Shown here in pieces: positions 1 through 6,953 of a stretch of 9,350 nucleotides of DNA (the first letter of the stretch is position 1; the number at the start of each line of letters is the position of its first letter). A program made the position numbers and the translations under genes. The stretch is from X23 sp050251575 (GTDB taxonomy: Bacteria > Bacillota > Clostridia > SK-Y3), in NCBI GenBank assembly GCA_050251575.1, contig JBFWMP010000114.1, positions 1-9,350 of the forward strand, read 5' to 3'. Below the pieces are notes generated by a model. The model was not told the origin of the DNA and did not search any database. It saw nothing but the letters and a program-made list of their open reading frames with translations.

Positions 1-52
1 GCACAAGGTCGACCCTGAGAGGATCCGCCTGATCAATGAGCGTCGCGTGTAA
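1..52 (+). CDS. 3' end of an unidentified upstream gene (partial)
   Basis: An open frame entering from the left edge (codons from base 2) reads HKVDPERIRLINERRV and stops at TAA 50-52. It is 58% G+C (30 of 52 bases), visibly richer than the AT-rich genes that follow. A strong stem-loop starts 21 bases after the stop, which supports a genuine gene end. Only 16 residues are visible, with a basic tail, so the product cannot be named. It appears unrelated to the sugar locus because the terminator separates them. The frame could still be accidental. Confidence 0.5.
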   Translation, partial: HKVDPERIRLINERRV

Positions 53-72
53 CGCCATACCCTAATCCAAGT

Positions 73-120
73 ATTGAGGCCAGAGAGTATAGATAGACTT
101 TCTGGCCTCAATGTTTGTGT
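73..120 (+). terminator. Stem-loop terminator of the upstream gene
   Basis: Bases 73-84 pair perfectly with 101-112 (12 bp). The helix extends to 73-88 with 97-112 with one G-U pair, leaving an 8-base loop. It is followed by GTTTGTGT, which is T-rich but not an ideal T-run. The position just after the stop at 52 fits Rho-independent termination insulating the sugar operon from upstream transcription. The arms are symmetric, so action on both strands is possible. Confidence 0.75.
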
Positions 121-249
121 AGGGAATTGCGAATATTCTCCCGACACAAATGTAGATCACTAGGGGAAACGAAATAACCTAAAATTTATATATGTATTAG
201 AAAAAATTGAAAAACAAAGATAATAAGAGTATTCATTAAAAACCATAAA

Positions 250-266
250 CGAAACGTTCTATACTT
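250..266 (+). promoter_or_regulatory. Candidate LacI-family operator, upstream copy
   Basis: The sequence CGAAACGTTCTATACTT contains AACGTT centred on CG, the core expected where a LacI-family hinge helix intercalates. The same 9-mer CGAAACGTT recurs at 347-355, 97 bp away centre to centre. Dyad symmetry does not extend beyond the 6-base core, so the call rests on the repetition and on the two lacI-type genes in the locus. Confidence 0.5.
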
Positions 267-305
267 ATAGTGTCTTTATTGGCTAAAATATAATGATATT
301 AATGT

Positions 306-333
306 TTGACAAATGAATAACTACAGGTTTATT
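306..333 (+). promoter_or_regulatory. Candidate sigma-70 promoter of the sugar operon
   Basis: There is a perfect TTGACA at 306-311, a 16-base spacer, and TTTATT at 328-333 (4 of 6 matches to TATAAT). Transcription would begin near 340, just before the second CGAAACGTT element, so a repressor bound there would block initiation or early elongation. An alternative -10 is TATACT at 355-360 with TTCTTA at 332-337 as a weak -35, which would leave only a very short leader. Confidence 0.5.
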
Positions 334-346
334 CTTACCGTAATAG

Positions 347-361
347 CGAAACGTTATACTT
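347..361 (+). promoter_or_regulatory. Candidate LacI-family operator, promoter-proximal copy
   Basis: CGAAACGTTATACTT is the second copy of the repeated element. It overlaps a TATACT -10-like box and lies downstream of the TTGACA promoter. An inverted half-site GTTTCG follows at 365-370, forming CGAAAC, 12 bases, GTTTCG, just before the ribosome binding site. The placement suits repression by steric block, with the copy at 250 as an auxiliary site. Confidence 0.55.
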
Positions 362-384
362 TAAGTTTCGTAAGGAGGTTTTAC

Positions 385-1716
385 ATGAGAAAGAGATTGA
401 TGGTTCTTATGATGGTCCTGGTCATTTTGGGATCCGGTCTGTTTGCGTCAGGAGACAAGGAAGCTTCAAAACCGGAGCAGGTTGGGTATGATGTAGACAA
501 CATGAAATTTGATGATGTGACTATTACTATTGCATCACGTTATGGAGCAGATGTTCCTGATGAGATCTATTTTCGCCAGAAAATCGAAGAATTCAATGCA
601 ATGGATAATGGTATCACTGTCAAAATGGATACAATTCCAACAGAAAGTGATTACCTCAACAATTTGAGAACCAATTTTGCCAGTGGTGATGCTCCAAATG
701 TATTTACAGAATATGGGGGGTCGAGAACATTGGATTATTTGGAATCGAATGCTATTTTGGATATGACTCCTTATTTTGACCAGTATCCTGAATGGAAAGC
801 CAATTTCAATCCTAGTGTTTGGGATAAACTTTCTTATGAAGGGTATGATGGTGTTTGGGGTGTGCCTTTTAAGATGTATACCGTTGTTTTGTATTACAAT
901 AAGGATATTTTTGCGAGTCAAGGACTAACTCCGCCAAAAAACTGGGATGAATTACAGACTGTATGTAGACAATTGACAGATGCGGGAATCAAACCATTCC
1001 AGACTGGAGAGAAAGATGTATGGAGACTTGGGCACTTTTCAAATAATTTGATTATTAAAAGTTTGGGAGTAGAAGCTGTCTCCAAACTTGCTGATAGGTC
1101 TCTTGCATATGATAGTCCTGAAATTGTCAAGACATTCACTATGATTGAAGAAATGGTAGATAAGGGATACCTGGGTGAAGATATTCTTTCTACTAACTAT
1201 CCTACTGAGAAATCGGTGTTTGCAGCAGAAGGATGTGCCATGAGATGGGATGGATCTTGGTATGTTTCAGAAATTTTTGGAACACCAATCTATGAAAAGA
1301 CGGCGGCTGTTCCATTCCCTTATGTTAATGAAGAGTATAAAAACCATGCACAGGGCGGCGCTTCTGACATGTGGTTTATTTCTACACTTAATAAGTCTCA
1401 AGAAGAGATCAATGCATCAGTTGCCTTGACACGATATCTTACTAGTAGTGAATATACTGCTGGAAACAATGAAGTAGCAGCAGCTATTTTCCCAATAAAT
1501 TTTACTCCCACACCGGATACTCCTGCTAACCCACTTCTTGATGAAGTGCAAGCAATTGCAGATTCGATGGTTGAGATGCGCGATGACATTCAAACCTACG
1601 ACAAGCAGTCTCATATGCTTGACACTGTACGTGCTGCATTGCAAGGAATTGCAATGGGGAGAAGTGGTGAAGAGTGTGCTGAGGAAATCGTGAATAGAAT
1701 TAAGCAGTACGACTAA
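385..1716 (+). CDS. Periplasmic sugar-binding protein of a CUT1 ABC transporter
   Basis: Extracellular solute-binding protein of the family 1 (SBP_bac_1) type, which captures an oligosaccharide in the periplasm and delivers it to the permeases encoded next. The ATG at 385 is chosen over an in-frame ATG at 313 because AAGGAGG sits at 372-378, six bases upstream, and because translation from 385 gives a clean signal peptide: MRKR, a hydrophobic core, then LFA-SG, with likely cleavage after Ala21. The mature protein is about 422 of 443 residues, a usual size for the family. Typical family segments are visible, including the FASGDAPNVF stretch and a GCAMRWDGSW stretch. There is no lipobox cysteine, so the protein is probably free in the periplasm, which points to a diderm host. 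The substrate cannot be read from the sequence; fucosylated oligosaccharides are inferred from the two downstream fucosidases. Confidence 0.9.
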   Translation: MRKRLMVLMMVLVILGSGLFASGDKEASKPEQVGYDVDNMKFDDVTITIASRYGADVPDEIYFRQKIEEFNAMDNGITVKMDTIPTESDYLNNLRTNFASGDAPNVFTEYGGSRTLDYLESNAILDMTPYFDQYPEWKANFNPSVWDKLSYEGYDGVWGVPFKMYTVVLYYNKDIFASQGLTPPKNWDELQTVCRQLTDAGIKPFQTGEKDVWRLGHFSNNLIIKSLGVEAVSKLADRSLAYDSPEIVKTFTMIEEMVDKGYLGEDILSTNYPTEKSVFAAEGCAMRWDGSWYVSEIFGTPIYEKTAAVPFPYVNEEYKNHAQGGASDMWFISTLNKSQEEINASVALTRYLTSSEYTAGNNEVAAAIFPINFTPTPDTPANPLLDEVQAIADSMVEMRDDIQTYDKQSHMLDTVRAALQGIAMGRSGEECAEEIVNRIKQYD

Positions 1717-1727
1717 GATATTTATTA

Positions 1728-1764
1728 TATCCAAGGAACACTAATTTTGTGTGTTCCTTGGATA
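1728..1764 (+). promoter_or_regulatory. Intercistronic stem-loop between binding-protein and permease genes
   Basis: Bases 1728-1741 pair perfectly with 1751-1764 (14 bp) around a 9-base loop. No T-run follows, so this is unlikely to be an efficient terminator. In many binding-protein-dependent transporters a hairpin at this spot protects the 5' transcript from 3' exonucleases and raises binding protein relative to permease; that role is inferred here. The hairpin also argues against a TTG start at 1747 for the permease, since that codon would lie in the loop. Confidence 0.75.
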
Positions 1765-1791
1765 CTCAATCTGAAAAATTATGGAATCATT

Positions 1792-2700
1792 ATGGAAATC
1801 AAGAAAACAAAAGATCTTGGTATTAGTGTCTTGTTTCTTGCTCCTGCAATAATACTCTTTATTGGATTTATCATCTTTCCTGTTGGTGAGACATTTACGC
1901 TCTCATTTAAAAGTTGGAAAGGGATCTTTGGAGCACCAAAAGAACTTGTTGGATTTACCAATTACATGAGGGTTCTTGGAAGTAAAAGCTTCTGGAATTC
2001 AATGTTGAATATCTTATATTTCATTCTTGGCGGATTTGTGGTTTTAATGCCCCTCTCTTTCGGCCTGGCATTACTCATTACTTCTAATCTTCGGGGAACT
2101 CGGCTAATGAAGACAGCCTTTTTCATGCCTGTCATGTTGAGCACAACTGCCGTTGCTCTTATGTGGGTCTATATTTTAAACCCACAGTTCGGAATTTTTA
2201 ACGATTTCCTTTCACTAGTAGGATTAGGAAGGTTTTCAAAAGATTGGTTGGCAACTCCGACTGTTAATGTATGGAGTGTTGTATTGGTAAATGAATGGAT
2301 GTTTGCAGGATACAACATGCTCATATTTGCTGCAGGGCTCGTTTCTATACCAAAAACTATGTACCAAGCAGCTGAAATAGATGGCTGTGGTGGTATTAGG
2401 AAAATTTGGTATATTTCAATTCCTCTTTGCAAAGAATCCTTCAAGATATTTTCGGTGCTCTGTGTTACAGGATGTCTTAAAGCATTCGACCTTATCTGGG
2501 CCATGACACAGGGTGGACCAAGTCATACCTCAGAGACTCCGGCTACGCTTCTCTATAATGAAGCATTCACCTTCCATAATTTTGGAAAGAGTAGTGCTAT
2601 TGGTGTGATTCTCTTAATCCTAGGGGTTTCTCTTAGTATTGGTGTAAATGGATTTTTTAATCATGACTGGAGCAAGAAAAGTAGGTGCAAGTATGAATAG
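1792..2700 (+). CDS. CUT1 ABC sugar transporter permease, MalF/UgpA type
   Basis: Inner-membrane permease of 302 residues, the first of a heterodimeric pair. The first membrane segment is at about residues 12-32, and further hydrophobic segments lie near 72-97, 107-128, 160-184, 215-232 and 266-288. The ATP-binding-subunit contact loop (EAA motif) is clear at about residues 190-212, with AAEIDGCGG leading into IPL. The ATG at 1792 is preferred over an in-frame TTG at 1747. Its Shine-Dalgarno is weak (TGGAA, 1782-1786), but the protein then begins with the short basic leader usual in this family. The 3' end overlaps the next permease gene by 8 bases, implying coupled translation. No ATPase gene is present in the locus, so a shared MsmK/UgpC-like ATPase encoded elsewhere is expected. 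Confidence 0.92.
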   Translation: MEIKKTKDLGISVLFLAPAIILFIGFIIFPVGETFTLSFKSWKGIFGAPKELVGFTNYMRVLGSKSFWNSMLNILYFILGGFVVLMPLSFGLALLITSNLRGTRLMKTAFFMPVMLSTTAVALMWVYILNPQFGIFNDFLSLVGLGRFSKDWLATPTVNVWSVVLVNEWMFAGYNMLIFAAGLVSIPKTMYQAAEIDGCGGIRKIWYISIPLCKESFKIFSVLCVTGCLKAFDLIWAMTQGGPSHTSETPATLLYNEAFTFHNFGKSSAIGVILLILGVSLSIGVNGFFNHDWSKKSRCKYE

Positions 2701-3532
2701 TGTGAGATCAGAACGAAAAATCAGCCATCTATTTCTCTATGGTGTTGCTCTGGTTTGGGTTTTTATAACCTTATTCCCTCTTATTGTTACTTTTCTATGT
2801 TCGTTTAAAGATAATGAAGGAATCAATCTGGGTATGTTTAGCCTTCCAGAGAAATGGCTATGGTCAAATTACACTGATGCCTTTCGTAGTGCTCAAATGC
2901 ATCTTGCTGTTCTCAATTCGTTGTTTGTAGCGAGTGCTAGCACTATTGTGGTGCTTGTCATTGGAATGTTAGCAGCTTATGTACTTTCAAGAAAAACCTA
3001 TAAATGGTTACCCCTGATTTATAGTTTTTTTATTGTAGGTGTAATGATTCCTGTACATACAACAATCATTCCCATTTCAAGTTTGGCCAATGTCGTGGAT
3101 GGCAAGAATAGTTATCTTTTTTTGATACTGGTCTATGCAGCATTCAATATTTCTCAAGCAGTTTTTCTATTCACAGGGTATCTCAATGGAATTAATAGGG
3201 AAATGGATGAAGCTGCAATTATTGATGGGTGTACCGATTTCCAACTTTTATTTAAAATTCTGTTCCCCATTTCAATACCAATTCTGACGACAGAAGCAAT
3301 TTTATCATTTGTATATGGATATGGTGAATTGATATTTGCGATGTGTCTTATTAGCGATAAGTCGCGATATACGGTATCGAGAGCAATGCTTGCTTTTAGT
3401 GGTGGTTACCAAATCAAATTAGGGCCCATTTTTGCCAGCATAATTATTGCAGTAATTCCCATGGTAATTTCCTATCTTCTCTTTCATGAGAAAGTGCAAT
3501 CAGGGTTTTTGGCGGGTGCTGTTAAAGGCTAA
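2693..3532 (+). CDS. CUT1 ABC sugar transporter permease, MalG/UgpE type
   Basis: Second inner-membrane permease, 279 residues. The N-terminal membrane segment (about 12-36) is followed by the periplasmic loop with NEGINLGMFSLPEKW, typical of MalG-type partners. Further segments lie near 76-98, 106-128, 140-160, 198-218 and 245-264. The EAA motif is at about residues 173-196 (DEAAIIDGC, ending in FPISIP). In-frame ATGs at 2648 and 2663 are inside the upstream gene; ATG 2693 is chosen because TAGGTG at 2682-2687 is well placed, the upstream stop is overlapped by only 8 bases, and the resulting N-terminus matches the family. It should pair with the preceding permease to form the translocation channel. 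Confidence 0.92.
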   Translation: MNSVRSERKISHLFLYGVALVWVFITLFPLIVTFLCSFKDNEGINLGMFSLPEKWLWSNYTDAFRSAQMHLAVLNSLFVASASTIVVLVIGMLAAYVLSRKTYKWLPLIYSFFIVGVMIPVHTTIIPISSLANVVDGKNSYLFLILVYAAFNISQAVFLFTGYLNGINREMDEAAIIDGCTDFQLLFKILFPISIPILTTEAILSFVYGYGELIFAMCLISDKSRYTVSRAMLAFSGGYQIKLGPIFASIIIAVIPMVISYLLFHEKVQSGFLAGAVKG

Positions 3533-3549
3533 AATGTAAGGTCTATAAT
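3522..3549 (+). promoter_or_regulatory. Possible weak internal promoter before the glycosidase genes
   Basis: A perfect TATAAT at 3544-3549 lies in the 53-base gap between transporter and glycosidase genes. The best -35 at a 16-base spacing is TTAAAG (3522-3527, 3 of 6), at the very end of the permease gene. It could give extra transcription of the two hydrolases, but AT-rich DNA produces such boxes by chance. Confidence 0.25.
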
Positions 3550-3585
3550 AAAATAATTTGTTTTTCAAAAAAAAGGAGAGTAAAC

Positions 3586-5601
3586 ATGGATGAATTAAGG
3601 TTTCGACAAATTCATTTAGATTTTCATACGAGTGAAAAAATTCCAGCGGTAGGTGATGCATTTGATGGACAAGAATTTGTGCAAACACTTCTTGAAGCAC
3701 ATGTGAATTCAATAACTTGTTTTGCGAGATGTCATCATGGAATGTTATACTATGATTCAAAAGCATTTCCCAGTCTTGTTCATCCCTCATTGCAAGAGAA
3801 AAAGCTGCTTGAGAAACAGATTCAAGTCTGTCATGCACATGATATTCGTGTACCTATTTATACAACTATTCAATGGGATTACTACACGAGCCAGAGACAT
3901 CCTGAATGGTGTTGTCTCACTGCTGAAGGAGGTCTTGTTGACAATTGTGAGTCAAGATCTTCTCATGTCTATGAACCTGGGTTTTATCGAACACTATGTG
4001 TGAATAGTCCATATCGTGATTTCCTTAAACAACATATTAAGGACATTTATTCCGTTGTGGGTCCTGAAAATGTTGATGGATTCTTTCTTGATATTGTCAA
4101 TGTTGTTGATTGTTCATGTCAGCATTGTGTCTCTGATATGGTCAAAAAGGGATATAATCCAGAAATGAAGAAAGAAAGAATTGAATATGCGAGACAAATG
4201 ATTGCGTCTTTCAAGGAAGATTTCTCGAATTATATTCGTTCTTTTAAGAGTGATGTTTCAATCTTCTATAATGCAGGCCATATCAATCATCAATCGATTG
4301 ATGCTGCTGATGCGTACTCACACTGGGAATTGGAATCCCTTCCGAGTGGATTGTGGGGCTATTCTCATTTTACAAATACTATTCGTTTTGCACGCACTAC
4401 AGGAAAAGAATGTCTTGCACAGACTGGAAAGTTTCATACCATGTGGGGTGATTTTCACTCATTTAAGAATAGAGAGGCCTTGGAATATGAATGTTTTAGG
4501 ATGTTGGCCTACAACGCAAAATGCCTTATTGGTGATCAACTGAATCCAGATGGAAAACTATCTCCAGAAGTTTACAAGCTTATCGGAAGTGTATATGAAC
4601 AAATTGAGAGCAGAGAGCCTTGGTGTAAGAAAGCAACACCTCTTGTAGAGTTAGCTGTCTTTACTCCAGAAAGCCTGGAAAGTATTGCCGGATGTGGTGG
4701 AGTTGTTCCTGAAACTGTAAACGGATGTTGTACGATGTTAGATGAACTTGGATATCTCTTTGATATTGTTGAAGTCCGTAGTGATTGGTCGAAGTACAAA
4801 CTGGTAATACTTCCAGATACAGTACTATGTGATGAGATATTAACAGAGAAAATTCAAGATTATATCAAGCAAGGGGGTAATGTTCTGGCCACCGGAGATT
4901 CAACACTTGATGCTAATAAAGAGCACTTTATGATTCCCGAATTTGGAATTACGTATGTTGGGAAGGAAGATCGTTGGCCAAGTTTTATTATGCCTAATGA
5001 TATACTTGGTAAATCTCTCCCCAACACAGAACATGTAATGTATTTACAAGGTAATCGTGTAGAGCCTGATCAGGCTACAGGGATCCTAGATACGATCATG
5101 CCCTATTTTTCAAGAACTTGGGAACACTTCTGTTCACACCGACATACTCCATCAAGTTCACAACTGGGTACTCCGGCTGCTATAAAATCAGATGCAACGA
5201 TCTATTTCTCACATCCGATATTCACTATCTATGATAAGTTGCATCCAAATTGGTGCAAGGAAATTGTTAAAGATGCGCTGAAACAATTCTTGAAAGACCA
5301 GATAGTAGAAACGAATGGTCCTACTACAATGGTCGTCACTTTGAATGAGCAAAAAGCAGAGAATCGGTATGTTCTTCACGCATTGCACTATGTTCCGATT
5401 AAGAATTCTCAGGAGTTGTATACGATAGAGGATGTGATTCCACTCCATGACATTACATTCTCCTTGCAAGTTCAAGAGAAAGTTACATCTGTAACATTGG
5501 TGCCAGAAGGAAAGAACTTGGATTACACGATTAATAATGGGCGAATTGAATTTACCATTCCAAGAATTGACGGACATGCCATGGTGGCATTGCAGTATTA
5601 A
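3586..5601 (+). CDS. Glycoside hydrolase with GH42-type trimerisation domain, probable GH151 alpha-L-fucosidase
   Basis: Cytoplasmic glycosidase of 671 residues with no signal peptide, preceded by a good AAGGAG at 3573-3578. Residues 1 to about 345 form a TIM-barrel-like catalytic domain of the GHL6 type: RQIHLDFHTS near the start, CFARCHHG at 45-52, HPEW at 105-108. DGFFLD ends at Asp169, the likely catalytic aspartate by analogy with other fucosidases. A Cys-x-Cys-x2-Cys cluster (176, 178, 181) follows, and HWELE lies at 246-250. Residues 380-575 resemble the beta-galactosidase trimerisation domain (LDELGYLFDIVEV, ILPD, GGNVLATGD). The last 90 residues look like a beta-rich cap. This architecture and motif set fits GH151, whose characterised members are alpha-L-fucosidases, and the adjacent GH29 gene supports that. 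The family call is from memory of the pattern, and a GH42-like beta-galactosidase activity is the main alternative. Confidence 0.65.
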   Translation: MDELRFRQIHLDFHTSEKIPAVGDAFDGQEFVQTLLEAHVNSITCFARCHHGMLYYDSKAFPSLVHPSLQEKKLLEKQIQVCHAHDIRVPIYTTIQWDYYTSQRHPEWCCLTAEGGLVDNCESRSSHVYEPGFYRTLCVNSPYRDFLKQHIKDIYSVVGPENVDGFFLDIVNVVDCSCQHCVSDMVKKGYNPEMKKERIEYARQMIASFKEDFSNYIRSFKSDVSIFYNAGHINHQSIDAADAYSHWELESLPSGLWGYSHFTNTIRFARTTGKECLAQTGKFHTMWGDFHSFKNREALEYECFRMLAYNAKCLIGDQLNPDGKLSPEVYKLIGSVYEQIESREPWCKKATPLVELAVFTPESLESIAGCGGVVPETVNGCCTMLDELGYLFDIVEVRSDWSKYKLVILPDTVLCDEILTEKIQDYIKQGGNVLATGDSTLDANKEHFMIPEFGITYVGKEDRWPSFIMPNDILGKSLPNTEHVMYLQGNRVEPDQATGILDTIMPYFSRTWEHFCSHRHTPSSSQLGTPAAIKSDATIYFSHPIFTIYDKLHPNWCKEIVKDALKQFLKDQIVETNGPTTMVVTLNEQKAENRYVLHALHYVPIKNSQELYTIEDVIPLHDITFSLQVQEKVTSVTLVPEGKNLDYTINNGRIEFTIPRIDGHAMVALQY

Positions 5602-5612
5602 AAGGATGATGT

Positions 5613-6860
5613 ATGAAAGATACCAGACAGAAATGGTTTAAAGAAGCAAAATATGGATTATTCATTCATTGGGGATTGTATTCCCTTTTGGCAGGTGAAT
5701 ATAAAGGAAGAAAAACCGATAGAATTGCAGAATGGATAATGAATTTTCTCAATATTCCTGTGGAAGAATACGAATTATTAGCAAATGAATTCAACCCAGT
5801 TGAATGGGATGCAGATTTGTTGGTCCGTCGTGCAAAAGAGTGGGGGATGAAGTATGTTGTGGTGACAAGTAAACACCATGATGGCTTTGCGATGTACCAT
5901 TCAGACGTATCATACTATAATATTGTTGATGCAACCCCGTTCAAGCGCGATATTGTCGCAGAGCTTGCACAAGCCTGTAAAAAATATGATCTAAAATTCG
6001 GGGTATATTATTCTCAAGCACAGGATTGGCATGATCCGAATGGATTTAGGTATTGGAACAATAATGATGAGAAAGATTTCCAGTACTATTTAGATCATAA
6101 ATGCATTCCCCAGGTTAAGGAGTTACTCACGAAATATGGAGAAATCTCAATTATATGGTTTGATACTCCGATGAGCATGACTGTTGAACAGTCGAGGGCT
6201 TTGGTTGATGTAGTTAAAACCATACAACCCAACTGCATCATTAGTGGCAGAATAGGCAATAATCTTGGTGATTACATGACCACAGGAGATAACTTTATTC
6301 CTTCTCAACCCTATCTTGGTGATTGGGAAGTACCTGCAACACTAAATGATACATGGGGTTATAACAAATATGATAAAAATTGGAAAACTCCCGAGGAGAT
6401 TTTAAACCTTTTCATTAAAATCAATTCTAGGGGAGGAAACTATCTCTTGAATGTTGGCCCAGATGGTTTGGGGAATGTCCCAGAAGCATCTATACAGCTT
6501 CTTGATGAAGTAGCTTCGTATGTTAATCCTAATAGTGTAGCGTTGTTTAACACAAATGCTGTGGTAGGAAATCCCTATGAACTTGATTATGGAGTTATCA
6601 CCCATGCACCGCATAAAATTTTTATCCATGTACTGTACAAAGGGAAATATCGATTGGAACTTCAAAATATTGGTAATGTTATAGAAGAAGCAAAATTATT
6701 GGAAACCGGTGAAGTTTTAAAGTTTTTAACATTTACTGCATGTGAGGGCAATACTATAATTGAAGTGGAATTGCCTGAAGAATATCAGTATTCGACTGGC
6801 TATTGCGTTCAGCTAACTTGTAAAGAATCTTCTATTCAATTCGAACCTTTGATTGAGTAG
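5613..6860 (+). CDS. Alpha-L-fucosidase, GH29
   Basis: Retaining exo-fucosidase releasing L-fucose from oligosaccharides or glycoconjugates (EC 3.2.1.51 type). The 415 residues show the GH29 hallmarks: KYGLFIHWG (13-21) with His19, VVVTSKHHDGFAMY (82-95) with His88-His89, FGVYYSQAQDWHDP (129-142), IIWFD with Asp184 as probable nucleophile, WEVPATLNDTWGY (238-250) and GGNYLLNVGPDGLG (274-287). A short beta-sandwich domain follows. No signal peptide is present, so it acts in the cytoplasm on imported substrate. AAAAGGA at 5600-5606 gives a good ribosome site, and the gene starts 11 bases after the preceding stop, so the two hydrolases are cotranscribed. The segment after residue 298 departs from the usual helix-Asn-Gly-Glu-Ala-Ile-Tyr pattern. 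The general acid/base cannot be assigned, because it is poorly conserved in GH29. Confidence 0.93.
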   Translation: MKDTRQKWFKEAKYGLFIHWGLYSLLAGEYKGRKTDRIAEWIMNFLNIPVEEYELLANEFNPVEWDADLLVRRAKEWGMKYVVVTSKHHDGFAMYHSDVSYYNIVDATPFKRDIVAELAQACKKYDLKFGVYYSQAQDWHDPNGFRYWNNNDEKDFQYYLDHKCIPQVKELLTKYGEISIIWFDTPMSMTVEQSRALVDVVKTIQPNCIISGRIGNNLGDYMTTGDNFIPSQPYLGDWEVPATLNDTWGYNKYDKNWKTPEEILNLFIKINSRGGNYLLNVGPDGLGNVPEASIQLLDEVASYVNPNSVALFNTNAVVGNPYELDYGVITHAPHKIFIHVLYKGKYRLELQNIGNVIEEAKLLETGEVLKFLTFTACEGNTIIEVELPEEYQYSTGYCVQLTCKESSIQFEPLIE

Positions 6861-6877
6861 GTCTTTTATTGATAATT

Positions 6878-6908
6878 ATTACGTGGATACTAAGCGTATC
6901 CACGTAAT
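6878..6908 (+). terminator. Perfect 13-bp inverted repeat: operon terminator and/or operator
   Basis: Bases 6878-6890 (ATTACGTGGATAC) are exactly complementary to 6896-6908 around a 5-base loop, 18 bases after the fucosidase stop. The following bases (CTTTGC) give only a short T-run, so termination may be modest. The right arm also covers the -35 region of the next promoter, so the palindrome could instead, or also, be a protein-binding site controlling the regulator genes. It does not resemble the CGAAACGTT elements upstream of the operon. Confidence 0.6.
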
Positions 6909-6911
6909 CTT

Positions 6912-6920
6912 TGCTATACT
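6912..6920 (+). promoter_or_regulatory. Extended -10 promoter for the regulator genes
   Basis: TGCTATACT is an extended -10 element (TGn plus TATACT, 5 of 6 matches), which can work without a good -35. No convincing -35 lies 16-18 bases upstream, where the palindrome sits instead. Transcription would begin near 6927, about 27 bases before the first regulator start. Confidence 0.5.
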
Positions 6921-6953
6921 TTAGAGAGGTCTGAAATAAGGATAAGAGCAATT

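Larger units (their letters stand above)
113..384 (+). promoter_or_regulatory. Control region upstream of the sugar operon
   Basis: This stretch has no convincing gene and is very AT-rich, especially 176-240. It contains two copies of CGAAACGTT (250-258 and 347-355), a shorter relative AAACGAAA at 167-174 that recurs at 247-254, and a TTGACA -35 element at 306-311. A perfect TATAAT lies at 289-294 but has no good -35 box. TATACT boxes directly follow both CGAAACGTT copies (260-265 and 355-360). An 8-base palindrome GAATATTC lies at 131-138. Several transcription starts are therefore possible, and the sequence alone does not say which is used. Confidence 0.6.

Noticed and set aside
122..142. 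Imperfect hairpin GGGAAT...ATTCTCCC with central GAATATTC
   Set aside because: The stem is interrupted and short; it is noted only as a small palindrome and not called as a terminator or operator.
313..384. In-frame upstream extension of the binding protein from ATG 313
   Set aside because: It has no ribosome site, would bury the signal peptide behind 24 residues, and overlaps the promoter/operator elements. ATG 385 has an ideal AAGGAGG.
535..921. Long reverse-strand frame inside the binding-protein gene, and similar antisense frames elsewhere (e.g. 3500-3838, 5209-5577)
   Set aside because: They are complements of well-supported genes, have no recognisable domains and show amino-acid compositions typical of shadow frames.
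1747..1791. TTG start at 1747 for the first permease
   Set aside because: It lies within the intercistronic hairpin and gives an atypical N-terminus; ATG 1792 fits the family.
1781..1852. A 23-codon frame starting at ATG 1781 (MESLWKSRKQ...), overlapping the permease start out of frame, as a possible leader peptide
   Set aside because: It arises from a near-duplicate ATGGAATC/ATGGAAATC sequence 11 bases apart, has no separate ribosome site, and runs inside the permease gene; it is most simply an accident.
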